Source of the DNA: Buchnera aphidicola (Rhopalosiphum maidis)
GTDB taxonomy: Bacteria; Pseudomonadota; Gammaproteobacteria; Enterobacterales; Enterobacteriaceae
Direction: 5' to 3'
Length of the DNA: 64,000 bases
Assembly: GCF_003671935.1 (NCBI RefSeq)
Contig: NZ_CP032759.1
Span: forward strand, 62,001 to 126,000
The position numbers and the translations under genes are program-made. Position 1 is the stretch's first letter. Each line of letters begins with the position of its first letter. Shown piece by piece: positions 29,837 to 43,270 of the stretch. The notes beneath the pieces were generated by a model. The model saw only the letters and a program-made list of their open reading frames with translations, was not told the origin of the DNA and did not search any database.

Positions 29837-32800
29837 ATGGTTTACTCTTATACCGAAAAAAAAAGAATTCGTAAAGATTTTGGAAAACGTCCTCAAGTTT
29901 TGGATATACCATATCTTCTTTCGATTCAACTCGACTCTTTTAAAAAATTTATAAAAATAGATCCACAGGGTCAACATGGCTTAGAAGCAGCTTTTCGTTC
30001 TGTATTTCCTATATGTGGATATAATGGAAATTCTGAACTTCAATATGTAGGTTATCGTTTAGGTGACGCAATATTTGATGTCAAGGAATGTCAAATACGA
30101 GGTGCTACTTATTCAGCTCCTTTAAGAGTAAGGTTACGTCTTGTCATTTATGAACGTGATGTTCTAGAACCTACTGTTAAAGATATTAAAGAACAAGAAG
30201 TATACATGGGTGAAATACCATTAATGACTAATAATGGAACTTTTATAATTAATGGTACAGAAAGAGTAGTTGTATCTCAATTACATCGCAGTCCTGGGGT
30301 TTTTTTTGATAGTGATAAAGGAAAAACACACTCTTCAGGAAAAGTTTTATACAACGCACGTATCATTCCTTATCGAGGATCTTGGTTAGATTTTGAATTT
30401 GATCCAAAAGATAATTTATTTGTAAGAATTGATAGACGAAGAAAACTACCAGTAACTATTATTTTACGAGCACTTGACTACAATACAGAAGAAATATTAG
30501 ATTTATTTTTTGAAAAAAATATTTTTAATATAAATAATAATAAAATTCAACTCGAACTAGTTTCAGAAAGACTACGCGGCGAAACCGCATCTTTTGATAT
30601 TAAAAAAAATGGAAAAATATATGTAAAAAAAGGTCGTCGTATTACTGCAAGACATATTCAAGAATTAAAAAAAAATAAAATAAAGTCTATTACTGTTCCA
30701 GTAGAATACATTTTAGGAAGAATAGTATCTAAAAATTATTTAGATCCTAAAACAGGTGAAATAATTATTTTAGCTAATACAGAATTGTCTCTGGAAACAT
30801 TAACTAAATTAAAAAACTCTAATTTCTCTTCTATTGAAACACTTTTTACTAACGATCTAGATCATGGTCCTTATATTTCTGAAACACTACGCATTGATTC
30901 CTCTAACGATCGAATGAGTGCATTAATGGAAATTTATAGAGTTATGAGACCTGGAGAACCACTGACAAAAGAAGCAACAGAAAATTTATTTGAGAATTTA
31001 TTTTTTTCAGAAGATAGATACGATCTTTCTTCAGTAGGCCGAATGAAATTTAATCGATCTCTACTTCGCAAAAAAATTGAAGAAAAAGGTACTTTAAATA
31101 AAGAAGATATTATAGATGTAATAAAAAAACTAATTGATATTCGAAATGGAAAAGGAGAAGTAGACGATATTGATCACTTAGGTAATAGACGAATTAGATC
31201 AGTAGGAGAAATGGCAGAAAATCAATTTAGAATCGGTTTAGTAAGAGTAGAAAGAGCGGTTAAAGAAAGATTATCTGTAGGCGATTTAGATACTCTAATG
31301 CCACAAGATATGATTAATGCAAAACCAATATCTGCTGCTGTTAAAGAATTTTTTGGATCCAGTCAATTATCCCAGTTTATGGATCAAAACAACCCATTAT
31401 CAGAAATTACACATAAAAGAAGAATTTCAGCATTAGGACTTGGTGGATTAACTAGGGAAAGAGCAGGATTTGAAGTTAGAGACGTTCATCCAACTCATTA
31501 TGGACGAGTATGTCCTATAGAAACACCAGAAGGACCAAACATTGGATTAATAAATTCTTTATCAGTATATGCTAGAACAAACTCGTATGGTTTCTTAGAA
31601 ACACCGTATCGAAAAGTACAAAATCGTTTAATTACTGATGAAATTCATTATTTATCGGCAATAGAAGAAGGCAATTATGTTATTGCACAAGCGAACACTA
31701 ATATAGATAAAAACAATTATTTTATTGATGATTTAGTCACTTGTAGACATAAAGGAGAGTCTAGTTTATTTAACTGTAATCAAGTTGATTATATGGATGT
31801 ATCTACTCAGCAAATTGTATCTGTTGGGGCTTCTTTAATTCCTTTTCTTGAACACGATGATGCAAATAGAGCATTAATGGGTGCCAATATGCAACGTCAA
31901 GCAGTTCCTACCCTAAAAACTGATAAACCTTTAATAGGAACTGGAATGGAAAGAGCAGTCGCAGTTGACTCAGGAGTTACAGTAGTAGCAAAAAGAGGAG
32001 GTATTATTCAATATGTAGATGCTTCTCGTATAATTATTAAAGTAAATGAAAAAGAAACGTATATAGGAGAAGCCGGAATAGATATTTATAATTTAACTAA
32101 ATATACTCGTTCTAATCAAAACACCTGTATTAATCAAAAACCATGCGTAAAATTAAGAGAAAAAATTAATAAAGGTGATGTTTTAGCAGACGGACCATCA
32201 ACGGATTTAGGAGAATTAGCATTAGGACAAAATATGCGAGTTGCTTTTATGCCATGGAATGGATACAACTTTGAAGATTCTATATTAGTCTCAGAGAAAG
32301 TTGTTCAAGAAGATCGATTTACAACAATTCATATTCAAGAACTATCCTGCATATCTAGAGATACTAAATTAGGGCCAGAAGAAATTAGTTCTGATATACC
32401 AAATGTAGGAGAAGCAGCACTATCTAAATTAGATGAATCAGGAATAGTTTATATCGGCGCAGAAGTTACTGGAGGAGATATACTGGTAGGAAAAGTAACT
32501 CCTAAAGGAGAAACACAACTGACACCAGAAGAAAAACTATTGCGTGCAATTTTTGGAGAAAAAGCTTCAGATGTAAAAGATTCTTCACTACGAGTTCCTA
32601 ATGGAGTAGCAGGAACAGTCATTGATGTACAAGTTTTTACTAGAGATGGTGTAAAAAAAGATAAAAGAGCTCTAGAAATTGAAAATATGCAACTTAAAAA
32701 AGCAAAAAAAGATCTAACAGAAGAATTTAAAATATTTGAACTAAGCTTATTTTCAAGAATTAAAAAGACTCTTATTTCTTTTAATATTGAAGAAAATTAT

Positions 32801-33865
32801 TTAAATAAATTACCCTATGAAAAATGGTTAAAAATAGATATTAAAGATCAAAATAAAAAAAAAGAAATAGAAAAACTTGTATACCAACACAATAAACTAA
32901 AAAAAGAATTTGAAAAAAAGATAGAAAACAAACGTCGTAAAATTACACAAGGAGATGATCTTTCACCAGGAGTACTAAAAATAGTAAAAGTATATTTAGC
33001 TGTAAAACGTCAAATACAACCTGGTGATAAAATGGCAGGACGACATGGAAACAAAGGGGTAATTTCAAAAATTAATCCTGTTGAAGATATGCCATATGAT
33101 GAAAATGGTATACCAGTAGATATCGTTTTAAACCCTTTAGGGGTTCCATCTCGTATGAATATCGGACAAATATTAGAAACCCATTTAGGAATGGCTGCAA
33201 AAGGAATAGGTGATAAAATAAACAATATGCTCAAAAAGCAAGAAAAAGTGTCTAATTTAAGAAAATTTATTCAAAAAGCTTTTGATTTAGGAGAAAATCT
33301 GAGACAAAAAGTTAACTTAGACAATTTTTCAAATGAAGAAGTATTAGATTTGGCAAAAAATTTAAAAAAAGGAATGCCTATTTCAACTCCAGTATTTGAT
33401 GGAGCACAAGAAAATGAAATTAAACAAATGTTAAAATTTTCTAATTTACCTACTTCTGGACAAATCTCACTTTTTGATGGAAGAACTGGAGAAAAATTTG
33501 AAAGACCTGTTACTGTTGGTTACATGTATATGCTGAAATTAAATCACTTAGTAGATGATAAAATGCACGCTCGTTCTACTGGTTCTTATAGTCTAGTTAC
33601 TCAACAACCACTAGGAGGAAAAGCTCAATTTGGTGGCCAACGTTTTGGTGAAATGGAAGTTTGGGCTTTAGAAGCATATGGAGCTTCTTACACACTACAA
33701 GAAATGTTAACTGTAAAATCCGACGATGTTAACGGAAGAACTAAAATGTATAAAAATATTGTCGATGGTAATCATCAAATGGAGCCAGGAATGCCAGAAT
33801 CATTTAACGTATTGCTAAAAGAAATTCGTTCATTAGGTATTAATATTGAATTAGAAAATGAATAA
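29837..33865 (+). CDS. rpoB: RNA polymerase beta subunit
   Basis: Catalytic core subunit of RNA polymerase. I place the start at 29837 ([16 protein letters not shown]), giving 1342 residues, exactly the E. coli length. The preceding GAGCTTAGGAACCCC is the E. coli ribosome-binding site with minor changes, whereas the upstream ATG at 29741 adds 32 residues of no family match. The rifampicin-region segment [19 protein letters not shown] is present and wild-type-like. [17 protein letters not shown] and the C-terminal switch region [24 protein letters not shown] are also intact. Confidence 0.98.
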   Translation: MVYSYTEKKRIRKDFGKRPQVLDIPYLLSIQLDSFKKFIKIDPQGQHGLEAAFRSVFPICGYNGNSELQYVGYRLGDAIFDVKECQIRGATYSAPLRVRLRLVIYERDVLEPTVKDIKEQEVYMGEIPLMTNNGTFIINGTERVVVSQLHRSPGVFFDSDKGKTHSSGKVLYNARIIPYRGSWLDFEFDPKDNLFVRIDRRRKLPVTIILRALDYNTEEILDLFFEKNIFNINNNKIQLELVSERLRGETASFDIKKNGKIYVKKGRRITARHIQELKKNKIKSITVPVEYILGRIVSKNYLDPKTGEIIILANTELSLETLTKLKNSNFSSIETLFTNDLDHGPYISETLRIDSSNDRMSALMEIYRVMRPGEPLTKEATENLFENLFFSEDRYDLSSVGRMKFNRSLLRKKIEEKGTLNKEDIIDVIKKLIDIRNGKGEVDDIDHLGNRRIRSVGEMAENQFRIGLVRVERAVKERLSVGDLDTLMPQDMINAKPISAAVKEFFGSSQLSQFMDQNNPLSEITHKRRISALGLGGLTRERAGFEVRDVHPTHYGRVCPIETPEGPNIGLINSLSVYARTNSYGFLETPYRKVQNRLITDEIHYLSAIEEGNYVIAQANTNIDKNNYFIDDLVTCRHKGESSLFNCNQVDYMDVSTQQIVSVGASLIPFLEHDDANRALMGANMQRQAVPTLKTDKPLIGTGMERAVAVDSGVTVVAKRGGIIQYVDASRIIIKVNEKETYIGEAGIDIYNLTKYTRSNQNTCINQKPCVKLREKINKGDVLADGPSTDLGELALGQNMRVAFMPWNGYNFEDSILVSEKVVQEDRFTTIHIQELSCISRDTKLGPEEISSDIPNVGEAALSKLDESGIVYIGAEVTGGDILVGKVTPKGETQLTPEEKLLRAIFGEKASDVKDSSLRVPNGVAGTVIDVQVFTRDGVKKDKRALEIENMQLKKAKKDLTEEFKIFELSLFSRIKKTLISFNIEENYLNKLPYEKWLKIDIKDQNKKKEIEKLVYQHNKLKKEFEKKIENKRRKITQGDDLSPGVLKIVKVYLAVKRQIQPGDKMAGRHGNKGVISKINPVEDMPYDENGIPVDIVLNPLGVPSRMNIGQILETHLGMAAKGIGDKINNMLKKQEKVSNLRKFIQKAFDLGENLRQKVNLDNFSNEEVLDLAKNLKKGMPISTPVFDGAQENEIKQMLKFSNLPTSGQISLFDGRTGEKFERPVTVGYMYMLKLNHLVDDKMHARSTGSYSLVTQQPLGGKAQFGGQRFGEMEVWALEAYGASYTLQEMLTVKSDDVNGRTKMYKNIVDGNHQMEPGMPESFNVLLKEIRSLGINIELENE

Positions 33866-33939
33866 AATTTAAAGTAATATACAATAAAAAATTATAGATT
33901 TATCACCTTCAAAAGTTTCACTCCAACGAGAGCTCATGC

Positions 33940-36900
33940 GTGAAAGATTTACTAAAATTTTTAAAAGCCCAAACTAAAACTGAGGATTTTGATGCTATTA
34001 AAATTTCGCTAGCATCACCTGATATGATTAGATCTTGGTCATTTGGTGAAGTTAAAAAACCAGAAACTATTAATTATCGTACATTTAAACCTGAACGAGA
34101 TGGCCTATTTTGTGCTCGTATTTTTGGTCCAGTAAAAGATTATGAATGTTTATGCGGAAAATACAAAAGATTAAAACATCGAGGTGTAATTTGTGAAAAA
34201 TGCGGTGTTGAAGTTACACAAAGTAAAGTTAGACGTGAACGAATGGGTCATATAGAACTTTCTTCTCCTACAGCTCATATTTGGTTTTTAAAATCATTAC
34301 CATCACGTATCGGTTTATTATTAGATATGCCTTTAAGAGATATTGAAAGAGTACTCTATTTTGAATCGTATGTTGTTGTCGAAACAGGTATGACAAATCT
34401 TGAAAAACGTCAAATATTAACTGAAGAACAATATCTAGATGCGTTAGAAGAATTCGGAGACGAATTTCAGGCAACAATGGGCGCAGAAGCGATTCAATAT
34501 TTACTAAAAGATATAAATTTAGTGAAAGAATGTGAAAACTTGAGAATAGAGCTAAACGATACTAACTCTGAAACAAAGAGAAAAAAATTAACTAAAAGAA
34601 TTAAATTATTAGAATCTTTTATACAATCTCATAATAAACCTGAATGGATGATTCTAACTGTTTTACCAGTTTTGCCACCAGATTTAAGACCATTAGTACC
34701 GTTAGATGGAGGAAGATTTGCAACATCTGACTTAAATGATTTATATCGTCGAGTCATTAATAGAAACAATAGATTAAAAAGATTATTAGATTTAGCTGCA
34801 CCCGATATAATTGTTCGAAATGAAAAAAGAATGTTACAAGAAGCAATAGATGCATTATTAGATAATGGTAGAAGAGGAAGAGCAATTACAGGTTCAAATA
34901 AAAGACCACTTAAATCATTAGCAGATATGATTAAAGGGAAACAAGGTAGATTTCGACAAAATCTTCTTGGAAAACGTGTTGATTATTCAGGACGATCTGT
35001 TATTACGGTAGGACCTTATCTTCGTTTACATCAATGTGGTTTACCTAAAAAAATGGCATTAGAACTTTTTAAACCATTTATATATGGAAAATTAGAAGTT
35101 CGAGGATTGGCAACTACTATCAAAGCTGCAAAAAAAATGGTTGAAAGAGAAGAAGCAATAGTATGGGATATACTAGATGAAGTTATTCGAGAACATCCTG
35201 TGCTTTTGAATCGTGCTCCTACGTTACACAGATTAGGAATACAAGCATTTGAACCTGTTTTAATAGAAGGAAAAGCTATTCAATTACATCCGTTAGTATG
35301 TGCTGCTTATAATGCTGATTTCGATGGAGATCAGATGGCTGTTCATGTTCCTTTAACTCTAGAAGCTCAATTAGAAGCTAGAGCTTTAATGATGTCTACA
35401 AACAATATACTTTCCCCGGCGAACGGAGAACCAATTATCGTACCATCTCAAGATGTAGTCTTAGGACTTTATTACATGACTCGTGAAAAAATAAACGGGA
35501 AGGGAGAAGGAATGGTGTTAAATGGTTCTAATGAAGCAGAAAAAGTATATCGTTTAGGAATTGCAGAGCTGCATTCGTTAGTAAAGGTGCGCATAATAGA
35601 ATATAAAAAAAATAAAGATCAAAGTTTTACTCCCATAAAAAAAATAATAAATACTACCATAGGACGATCTATTTTATGGATGATTGTTCCAAAAGGACTT
35701 CCATTTAGTATAGTTAATCAAACCTTAGGAAAAAAAGATATTTCTAAAATGTTGAATACTTGTTATCGTATTCTAGGTTTAAAACCTACTGTTTCTTTTG
35801 CAGATCAGATTATGTATACAGGTTTTGCTTATGCAGCGAGATCTGGAGCTTCAGTCGGCATTGATGACATGGTTATACCTGTAAAAAAATCAAATATTAT
35901 TCATGAAGCAGAAATAGAAGTAGCTGAAATACAAGAACAATTTCAATCAGGATTAGTTACAGCTGGTGAAAGATATAATAAAGTTATTGACATTTGGGCA
36001 GCAGCTAATGAAAGAGTAGCTAAAGCAATGATGGAAAATTTATCTACAGAATCTGTGTTTAATAAAAAAGGTGAAGAACAGAAACAAATCTCTTTTAATA
36101 GTATATTTATGATGGCTGATTCGGGAGCTCGAGGATCTGCAGCGCAAATTCGTCAATTAGCAGGAATGCGAGGATTGATGGCAAAACCCGATGGATCAAT
36201 CATTGAAACACCTATAACGGCTAATTTTAGAGAAGGTTTAAATGTATTACAATATTTTATTTCTACTCATGGAGCTAGAAAAGGTTTAGCTGACACAGCA
36301 TTAAAAACAGCTAATTCTGGCTATTTAACACGTCGTTTAGTAGACGTTGCACAAGATTTAGTTGTAACGCAAAATGATTGTGGTACACATAAAGGAATTT
36401 TAATGACTCCTTTAATAGAAGGAGGAGATGTAAAAGAACCATTACGTGAACGTGTTTTAGGGCGTGTTACTGCAGAAAAAATATTAATTCCCAATACGGA
36501 AAATACATTAATTGAAAGAAATACTTTATTAAACGAGCAATGGTGTAATCTTTTAGAAAAAAATTCTATAGATAATGTAAAAGTAAGATCAGTAGTAAAT
36601 TGTGAAACTGATTTTGGGGTTTGTGCTTACTGTTATGGCCGTGATTTGGCAAGAGGTAACTTGGTTAATAAAGGAGAAGCAATAGGAGTTATAGCTGCAC
36701 AATCTATAGGAGAACCAGGGACACAATTAACGATGAGAACTTTCCATATTGGTGGTGCAGCGTCAAGAGCTGCTACTGAATCTAGTATTCAAATTAAAAA
36801 CAAAGGTATTATTAATCTTAACAATGCGAAATCTGTTACTAATTCTTCAGGTAAAATAGTTATAACTTCGAGAAATGTAGAACTTAATATAATTGATAAT

Positions 36901-38184
36901 TTTAGAAGAACTAAAGAAAGTTATAAAGTTCCTTATGGGGCCATTCTGGCTAAAGGACACGGTGAAGAAGTTAATTCAGGAGAAACAGTAGCAAAATGGG
37001 ATCCGCATACTATACCTGTTATTACTGAAGTTAACGGATTTGTTCGATTTGTAGATATGATAGATGGTCAAAGCATTACAAGACAAGCTGATGAACTAAC
37101 CGGACTATCTTCTATAGTTGTACTAGATCCAGCTGAAAGAATGACAATTGGGAAAGACTTAAGACCTTCATTAAAAATCGTTGATTGTTATGGAAATGAT
37201 GTTCTAATTTCAGGAACAGAAATGCCAGCGCAGTATTTTTTACCTGGGAAAGCAATAGTGCAATTGAATGATGGAGTACAAATTAGTTCTGGTGACACTT
37301 TAGCGAGAGTACCACAAGAATCAGGAGGAACTAAAGATATAACTGGTGGATTACCAAGGGTTGCAGATTTATTTGAAGCTAGACGTCCAAAAGAATTAGC
37401 TATTTTAGCTGAAATAAGTGGAATTATATCTTTTGGAAAAGAAACAAAGGGTAAAAGAAGACTAATTATTACACCAGTAGACGGAAGTGATGCATACGAA
37501 GAAATGATTCCAAAATGGAGACAATTAAATGTTTTTGAAGGAGAAAGAGTAGAAAGAGGTGATGTTATATCAGATGGACCCGAATCTCCGCACGATATTC
37601 TTCGTTTAAGAGGAGTACAAGCTGTAACTAAATATATCGTAAATGAAGTTCAAGAAGTATACCGCTTGCAAGGTGTAAAAATAAACGATAAACACATTGA
37701 AGTCATAGTTAGACAAATGCTTCGAAAAGCTACTATAGTTAAATCAGGAAATTCAGAGTTTTTAGATGGAGAACAAGTAGAATTTTCTCGAATAAAAATT
37801 TCAAATCGTATTTTAAATACCCAAAACAAGATACCAGCTACTTTTTCAAGAGATTTATTAGGAATTACTAAAGCATCTCTGGCAACTGAATCGTTTATAT
37901 CTGCTGCTTCCTTTCAAGAAACCACTAGAGTTTTAACAGAATCTGCAGTTGCAGGAAAAAAAGATGAATTACGAGGATTAAAAGAAAATGTTATTGTCGG
38001 GCGTTTAATACCTGCAGGTACTGGATATGCATATCATAAAGAACGTTTAAATCGTCGTCATACAATAAATACCAATCAAATAACACCAAATAATAGTTCC
38101 TCTTCTCAAGTAAGTGCAGAAGAAGCATCTGCCAGTTTATCAGAATTATTAAATTCCACTCTTATACAACATGATCATACATAA
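33940..38184 (+). CDS. rpoC: RNA polymerase beta' subunit
   Basis: Largest core subunit, holding the catalytic magnesium in [12 protein letters not shown] near 458-469. It has 1414 residues (1407 in E. coli). The start codon is GTG, as in E. coli, beginning [17 protein letters not shown]. The N-terminal zinc ribbon [20 protein letters not shown] is at about 70-89. The second zinc site [15 protein letters not shown] is near 888. The trigger loop [19 protein letters not shown] is intact. It ends with a Ser/Asn-rich tail. A GC-rich hairpin without a T-run follows (38209-38228). Confidence 0.98.
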   Translation: MKDLLKFLKAQTKTEDFDAIKISLASPDMIRSWSFGEVKKPETINYRTFKPERDGLFCARIFGPVKDYECLCGKYKRLKHRGVICEKCGVEVTQSKVRRERMGHIELSSPTAHIWFLKSLPSRIGLLLDMPLRDIERVLYFESYVVVETGMTNLEKRQILTEEQYLDALEEFGDEFQATMGAEAIQYLLKDINLVKECENLRIELNDTNSETKRKKLTKRIKLLESFIQSHNKPEWMILTVLPVLPPDLRPLVPLDGGRFATSDLNDLYRRVINRNNRLKRLLDLAAPDIIVRNEKRMLQEAIDALLDNGRRGRAITGSNKRPLKSLADMIKGKQGRFRQNLLGKRVDYSGRSVITVGPYLRLHQCGLPKKMALELFKPFIYGKLEVRGLATTIKAAKKMVEREEAIVWDILDEVIREHPVLLNRAPTLHRLGIQAFEPVLIEGKAIQLHPLVCAAYNADFDGDQMAVHVPLTLEAQLEARALMMSTNNILSPANGEPIIVPSQDVVLGLYYMTREKINGKGEGMVLNGSNEAEKVYRLGIAELHSLVKVRIIEYKKNKDQSFTPIKKIINTTIGRSILWMIVPKGLPFSIVNQTLGKKDISKMLNTCYRILGLKPTVSFADQIMYTGFAYAARSGASVGIDDMVIPVKKSNIIHEAEIEVAEIQEQFQSGLVTAGERYNKVIDIWAAANERVAKAMMENLSTESVFNKKGEEQKQISFNSIFMMADSGARGSAAQIRQLAGMRGLMAKPDGSIIETPITANFREGLNVLQYFISTHGARKGLADTALKTANSGYLTRRLVDVAQDLVVTQNDCGTHKGILMTPLIEGGDVKEPLRERVLGRVTAEKILIPNTENTLIERNTLLNEQWCNLLEKNSIDNVKVRSVVNCETDFGVCAYCYGRDLARGNLVNKGEAIGVIAAQSIGEPGTQLTMRTFHIGGAASRAATESSIQIKNKGIINLNNAKSVTNSSGKIVITSRNVELNIIDNFRRTKESYKVPYGAILAKGHGEEVNSGETVAKWDPHTIPVITEVNGFVRFVDMIDGQSITRQADELTGLSSIVVLDPAERMTIGKDLRPSLKIVDCYGNDVLISGTEMPAQYFLPGKAIVQLNDGVQISSGDTLARVPQESGGTKDITGGLPRVADLFEARRPKELAILAEISGIISFGKETKGKRRLIITPVDGSDAYEEMIPKWRQLNVFEGERVERGDVISDGPESPHDILRLRGVQAVTKYIVNEVQEVYRLQGVKINDKHIEVIVRQMLRKATIVKSGNSEFLDGEQVEFSRIKISNRILNTQNKIPATFSRDLLGITKASLATESFISAASFQETTRVLTESAVAGKKDELRGLKENVIVGRLIPAGTGYAYHKERLNRRHTINTNQITPNNSSSSQVSAEEASASLSELLNSTLIQHDHT

Positions 38185-38682
38185 ATAATTTTAAAATAAT
38201 TATATTATGGCTGCTCTTAAAAGCAGCCAAGATATAAAAAAATAGTATTTTTATAATGCTAAAAATTTTTGAAAACTACAAAATTAATTTAATAGAAGAT
38301 TCAAAAAAAATTAATTATTTATATTAAAAACTAATAATTCGATAAATTTTATCAAAAACAATCTAATAAATAGATTATCCTAAAAACACGGGTATATGCT
38401 TTATTTATACTATCTTTTTACTTCTTTTCAGATATATTATATATTTTAATTTCAATAATTAAATCTTTTTTTATTTTCAATCAATTTTTTACAAATGTAA
38501 TATTAATTAACTATTTTAAAAAAAATTGAATTAAATAGATTTATTATCTTATTTATAAGATATACAAAAATTTGTATTAAAAAATAATTTATTTTAAATT
38601 CAAAAAATAAATTGTTTTTATTTAAATTTATAAAAATAATATTTAAATTAATTAATACTTTTTAAGTAAAAAAGGGAAAATA
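38185..38682. other. 498-nt gap between rpoC and hupA
   Basis: This is the longest non-coding stretch in the window. Apart from the rpoC hairpin it holds a palindrome TATCTTA-TTTA-TAAGATA (38545-38562) and long A/T runs. No reading frame is convincing. E. coli carries several genes between these loci, so this is probably the decayed remainder. The ribosome-binding site AAAGGGA precedes hupA. Confidence 0.6.
38209..38228 (+). terminator. Hairpin after rpoC
   Basis: GGCTGCT (38209-38215) pairs with AGCAGCC (38222-38228) around a 6-nt loop. No T-run follows (the next bases are AAGATATAAAAA). It is probably the remnant of the operon terminator, or a 3' stabiliser. Confidence 0.55.
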
Positions 38683-38955
38683 ATGAATAAAACTCAGTTA
38701 ATTAACATTATTTCTAAGCAATCTAATTTATCTAAAATACAGGTTAAATCTACTTTAGAAACAATATTATCAGCTATTATTGAATCTTTAAAAAAAGGCG
38801 AATCAGTACAAATAGTAGGTTTTGGTACTTTCAAAGTAAATTTAAGAGCATCTAGAACAGGAAGGAACCCGCAAACAGGAAAAGAAATTATTATTCCTGC
38901 AACAAAAGTACCAAGTTTTATATCTGGAAAAACATTAAAAAATGCAATTAAATAA
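38683..38955 (+). CDS. hupA: DNA-binding protein HU
   Basis: Histone-like DNA-bending protein. It has 90 residues, as in E. coli. The dimerisation part [18 protein letters not shown] is followed by the beta-arm region [24 protein letters not shown] with the Arg-Asn-Pro motif that intercalates in DNA. The Shine-Dalgarno AAAGGGA is strong. It lies between rpoC and purH and is followed by an unusually GC-rich hairpin. Confidence 0.97.
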   Translation: MNKTQLINIISKQSNLSKIQVKSTLETILSAIIESLKKGESVQIVGFGTFKVNLRASRTGRNPQTGKEIIIPATKVPSFISGKTLKNAIK

Positions 38956-38980
38956 TTTGTACGATTAGAATATAAAAACA

Positions 38981-38997
38981 AGGGGCGTAACGCCCCT
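38981..38997. terminator. GC-only hairpin after hupA
   Basis: AGGGGCG (38981-38987) pairs perfectly with CGCCCCT (38991-38997) with a TAA loop. Six of the seven pairs are G-C, exceptional for this DNA. On the plus strand the tail is AATAATC, without a T-run. Read on the minus strand it would be followed by TGTTTTTA. It could stabilise the hupA mRNA or act as a terminator. Confidence 0.65.
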
Positions 38998-39096
38998 AAT
39001 AATCAGACATATTGAAAAATAAAAATTTTTACATATTAACAATATTTAAATTTATACTAATTCACAGTCAGTATTTTTATAAAAAGAAAATAAATC

Positions 39097-40674
39097 ATGT
39101 CATTAAATAAAATTATAAAAAATGCTTTAATTAGTTTATCAGATAAAACAAATCTTGTAGAAATATCAAAAATACTTTCAGAAAAAAAAATTAATTTATT
39201 TTCTACAGGAGGAACAGCTGAAGTTTTAAAAAAAAATAAAATACCTGTTATCGAAATATCAAATTACACAAATTTTCCTGAAATAATGGATGGACGACTT
39301 AAAACATTACATCCTAAAATAATGGGTGGTATTTTAGGTAGAAAAGAAAAAGATTATAACATTATGAAATTACACAATTTAATACCTATAGATATGGTAA
39401 TTGTTAATTTTTATCCATTTGAAAAAATACAAAGTAAAAAAGAATGTTCTATAGAAGAAGTGATTGATAACATTGATATTGGTGGTCCAACACTTGTTCG
39501 CGCTGCAGCTAAAAATTATAAAGATGTTATAGTTATAGTAAATTTATCAGATTTTAAATCAGTTGTTAAATTAATTGATAATACTATAAGTTTAGAAAAA
39601 AGATTTGATTTAGCAACTAAAGCTTTTAAGTATACTTCACTGTATGAAGAAACAATTTTTAAATATTTTTTAAAAAAAAATTCTGATAAAGAACACTATC
39701 AAAACAATTCTTTTCCAAATGAAATTCAATTTAATTTTATAAAAAAACAAGACTTAAGATATGGAGAAAATCAACATCAAAAATCTTCTTTTTACATAGA
39801 AAAAGAAATATTAAAATCGGGAACAATTAGTTCATCACGTCAATTACAAGGTAAAAATCTATCTTATAATAATATAAGTGATGCTGACATAGCGTTAGAA
39901 TGCGTAAAAGAATTTTCTAAACCAACATGTGTTATTGTCAAACACGGAAATCCTTGCGGAGTTGCAGAAAGCAATTCTCTTATAAAATCGTATTTATCTG
40001 CTTATAATGCCGATCCTATTTCAGCTTTTGGAGGAATAATTGCTTTTAATTTTATCTTAGATTTACAAACAACTCAAGAAATCATTAAAAAACAATTTGT
40101 TGAAGTTATTATTGCCCCTGAAGTAGATAAAATGGCTGAAAAAATACTACAAAATAAACAAAATATACGCTTGCTTGTTTGTGGAAAAATTGAAAAAAAT
40201 AAAAAAGGTTTAGATTTTAAACGAATAACTAATGGATTACTTGTTCAAGAATATGATTTTAGTCAAATAAACATAAAAAATTTTAGTTTTGTTACAAATC
40301 GCTTACCTACTCAAAAGGAATTAGAAGACGCTATTTTTTCTTGGAAAGTAGCTAAATTTGTTAAATCAAATGCTATCGTCTACAGTTTTAATAAAACTAC
40401 TATTGGAATAGGCGCAGGGCAAACAAGTAGGATCGATGCAACTAAATTAGCAAACCTAAAAGTAAAAGACCGAAATTATCATAGTACTATTGGAGCAACC
40501 ATGGCGTCTGATGCTTTTTTCCCTTTTCGAGATGGAATAGATAATGCTGCTTTATGCGGTATCAGTTGTATTATTCAACCAGGTGGCTCTATTCGAGATA
40601 AAGAAGTAATTAAATCAGCAAATGAGCATAATATAAGTATGATTTTTACTAATAAACGACACTTTAAACATTAA
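39097..40674 (+). CDS. purH: Bifunctional AICAR transformylase / IMP cyclohydrolase
   Basis: Does the last two steps to IMP. It has 525 residues (529 in E. coli). The N-terminal cyclohydrolase domain (FSTGGTAEVLKK, GRLKTLHPKIMGGILGRK near 66-83) is followed by the transformylase domain with the catalytic KHGNPCGVA near 283 and FPFRDGIDNAA near 475. The rest of the de novo purine pathway is not nearby. In this symbiont lineage the gene is thought to recycle AICAR released by histidine synthesis. It lies 141 nt downstream of hupA. Confidence 0.97.
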   Translation: MSLNKIIKNALISLSDKTNLVEISKILSEKKINLFSTGGTAEVLKKNKIPVIEISNYTNFPEIMDGRLKTLHPKIMGGILGRKEKDYNIMKLHNLIPIDMVIVNFYPFEKIQSKKECSIEEVIDNIDIGGPTLVRAAAKNYKDVIVIVNLSDFKSVVKLIDNTISLEKRFDLATKAFKYTSLYEETIFKYFLKKNSDKEHYQNNSFPNEIQFNFIKKQDLRYGENQHQKSSFYIEKEILKSGTISSSRQLQGKNLSYNNISDADIALECVKEFSKPTCVIVKHGNPCGVAESNSLIKSYLSAYNADPISAFGGIIAFNFILDLQTTQEIIKKQFVEVIIAPEVDKMAEKILQNKQNIRLLVCGKIEKNKKGLDFKRITNGLLVQEYDFSQINIKNFSFVTNRLPTQKELEDAIFSWKVAKFVKSNAIVYSFNKTTIGIGAGQTSRIDATKLANLKVKDRNYHSTIGATMASDAFFPFRDGIDNAALCGISCIIQPGGSIRDKEVIKSANEHNISMIFTNKRHFKH

Positions 40675-40867
40675 TAAAAACAGAAAAAATGTACACATTT
40701 TTTTATTTTTTTAAATTATTAATTTAATAGATATTTTAAATAACAAATATCATAAATAAATTTAAAAAAACTAAATTTATTAAATCATCATTTAGATTTT
40801 TATCTATAATAAAAATAATCTAAAAGATGATTTAATTGAATTTTATAAAAAAAATAATTTATTTAAC

Positions 40868-43141
40868 TTATTTTTTTTGAATTTTATCTCTCATTTCTTT
40901 TGCAGCATAAACCATATTTTTTAATGCTAATAATGTTTCATTCCAATTGCGAGTTTTTAAGCCACAATCTGGATTTACCCAAATACGTTCTACTGGAATA
41001 TAATCTATAGCTTTACTTAACAAAAAATTAATTGATTCAATATTAGGTATATTGGAAGAATGAATGTCATAAACTCCAGGACCAACTTCATTTGGATACT
41101 TAAATGTTTTAAATGATTCTAATAGTTCCATATCTGAACGAGCAGTTTCAATTGTAATTACATCAGCATCTAATAAAGCAATAGAATCCATAATATCATT
41201 AAATTCACAATAACACATATGCGTATGAATTTGTGTAGTATCTTTTACATCTGAAGAGGTTAAACGAAATGCATCTACTGCCCAAGATAAATATTCATTC
41301 CACAAACTTTTACGTAAAGGTAAACCTTCTCGTAAAGCAGGTTCATCAATTTGAATGATTTCTATTTTTTCTTTTTCTAAATCTAATACTTCATCTTGCA
41401 ATGCTAATGCAATTTGTTTGGCAATGTTCTCTAATGAAATATCTTCTCTAGGAAAAGACCAAAATAAAATAGTTACCGGTCCTGTTAACATTCCTTTTAC
41501 TGGTTTATTTGTTAAAGATTGAGCATATTTAGACCATTTTACAGTTATTGACTTTGAACGACTAATATCACCAATAATAATAGGAGGTTTAACGCAACGT
41601 GAACCATAACTTTGAACCCATCCATTATCTGTAAACACAAATCCATCTAAATTTTCACCAAAATACTCAACCATATCATTTCTTTCAGCTTCTCCATGAA
41701 CTAAGACATCTATATCTAATTTTTCTTGTACTTTTATTACTTCTTTAATATGTTTTTTAATACCTATTTCATAATTAGTATCACTTATTAATCCTTCTTT
41801 ATAATCGCGTCGTAGTTTTCTTATTTCAATTGTTTGAGGAAAAGATCCAATAGTCGTCGTAGGTAAAAGAGGTAAATTAAACTTATTTTTCTGTTTTTGA
41901 GATCGAACATCATAAGAATTAGAACGTTGAAAACTAGCATTGAAAAGTTTAGACAAGCGTTTTTGAACTTCAACTTTTTGCACTCTTTTAGAAAGAGTAC
42001 GTTCATAAATAGGAGAACACCATTTTTCAATTGCATTAGTGTTGTTTTTATTTAATGCTTGAGTTAATAAAGATAATTCAGTACATTTTTGTACAGCGAA
42101 GGAAAACCATTGTTTAGATTCTTTATCTAGATTTTTTTCTTCTTTTAAATCAATAGGAGAATGCAATAAGGAACAGGATGAACCAATTAACAATTTTTCA
42201 CGAAATTTTAAAATAGAAGAAATAGTTTTAAACCATTTTAGAAGATCAGCACGCCAAACGTTTCGACCATTAATTACTCCTAAAGATAAAATCCATTCCT
42301 TAGGTAATTTAGAATTAAAATCAAATAAATTATATTTTCCAAAAACCAAATCAATATGAATACCATAAATAGGTAAATTTCGAATATATTCTATATTATG
42401 TTCAACACCATCAAAATATGTTGTTAATAATATTTTAGTTTTTCCATGTAAATATTCGTAAGCATAAGAATAAGCTTTTTTCCATTTTTCTGGAAGATCT
42501 AAAACTAAAGCAGGCTCATCAATTTGAACAAAATCAATATTACGTTTTGATAGTTCACTTAAAACTTGTTTATATATTGGTAATATATTTTTAAGCAAAT
42601 CTAAACGATTAAAATATTCTCCTTTTATTTTTCCTAACCAAAGATATGTAATTGGTCCTAAAATTACAGGTTTTACTTTATATCCCAACGATAAAGCTTC
42701 ATCAGTTTCTTCTATAATTTGTTTCCACGAAAATTTTAATATTCTATTTTTATTAAATTCTGGTACTATGTAATGATAATTAGTATTAAACCATTTAGTC
42801 ATTTCTGAAGCAGAAATATCTGGAGAAAAACCTCGTGCAATTCGAAATAAACAATCTAAATCAATTCCACTATTACTATCAACATTAAGATGCCTTTCAG
42901 GAATATTTCCTAACATCATACTAGTACTCAGTACATGGTCATACCAAGAAAAATCTCCAACTGGTATATAATCAACTCCTGCATCTTTTTGTTTTTTCCA
43001 ATTTTCTCTTCTTAATCTAGAACCTACAGATAAAAAGTCTTCAAGTTGAAGATTACCAGACCAATAGTCTTCTTGAGCTTTTTTTAGTTCACGATTTAAA
43101 CCTATTCTTGGAAATCCAAGAGTATGATTTAAAATAGTCAT
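40868..43141 (-). CDS. metE: Cobalamin-independent methionine synthase
   Basis: Transfers the methyl group of 5-methyl-tetrahydropteroyltri-glutamate to homocysteine, giving methionine. It has 757 residues (753 in E. coli). The zinc ligands are in THMCYCEF near 645-652 and [11 protein letters not shown] near 730-740, with the glutamate in ITIETARSD. The N-terminal half starts [15 protein letters not shown]. The cofactor is supplied by metF (23439). It is divergent from metR across 141 nt that hold a palindrome and a promoter. Confidence 0.98.
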   Translation of the reverse strand: MTILNHTLGFPRIGLNRELKKAQEDYWSGNLQLEDFLSVGSRLRRENWKKQKDAGVDYIPVGDFSWYDHVLSTSMMLGNIPERHLNVDSNSGIDLDCLFRIARGFSPDISASEMTKWFNTNYHYIVPEFNKNRILKFSWKQIIEETDEALSLGYKVKPVILGPITYLWLGKIKGEYFNRLDLLKNILPIYKQVLSELSKRNIDFVQIDEPALVLDLPEKWKKAYSYAYEYLHGKTKILLTTYFDGVEHNIEYIRNLPIYGIHIDLVFGKYNLFDFNSKLPKEWILSLGVINGRNVWRADLLKWFKTISSILKFREKLLIGSSCSLLHSPIDLKEEKNLDKESKQWFSFAVQKCTELSLLTQALNKNNTNAIEKWCSPIYERTLSKRVQKVEVQKRLSKLFNASFQRSNSYDVRSQKQKNKFNLPLLPTTTIGSFPQTIEIRKLRRDYKEGLISDTNYEIGIKKHIKEVIKVQEKLDIDVLVHGEAERNDMVEYFGENLDGFVFTDNGWVQSYGSRCVKPPIIIGDISRSKSITVKWSKYAQSLTNKPVKGMLTGPVTILFWSFPREDISLENIAKQIALALQDEVLDLEKEKIEIIQIDEPALREGLPLRKSLWNEYLSWAVDAFRLTSSDVKDTTQIHTHMCYCEFNDIMDSIALLDADVITIETARSDMELLESFKTFKYPNEVGPGVYDIHSSNIPNIESINFLLSKAIDYIPVERIWVNPDCGLKTRNWNETLLALKNMVYAAKEMRDKIQKK

Positions 43142-43193
43142 TTTTTTTCCTTGCTATTCGTAGTTAAATTAATAATTAATAAAATTTTATATA

Positions 43194-43223
43194 TTGATTT
43201 ATTTAAATCAGATATCTTATAAT
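43194..43223 (+). promoter_or_regulatory. Predicted metR promoter with overlapping palindromic operator candidate
   Basis: TTGATT (43194-43199, 4/6) and a perfect TATAAT (43218-43223) are 18 nt apart and face metR. A palindrome TGATTTA-TT-TAAATCA (43195-43210) covers the -35 element. It also lies upstream of metE on the other strand, where a shared operator would be expected. Its sequence is not the TGAAnnnnnTTCA pattern known for E. coli MetR. It is all A/T except for one G-C pair in each arm, so chance is possible. Confidence 0.45.
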
Positions 43224-43270
43224 TCTAGTATTAAGTAAAATTCGCAAGCGCAAATAGTTAATTCTCGATA

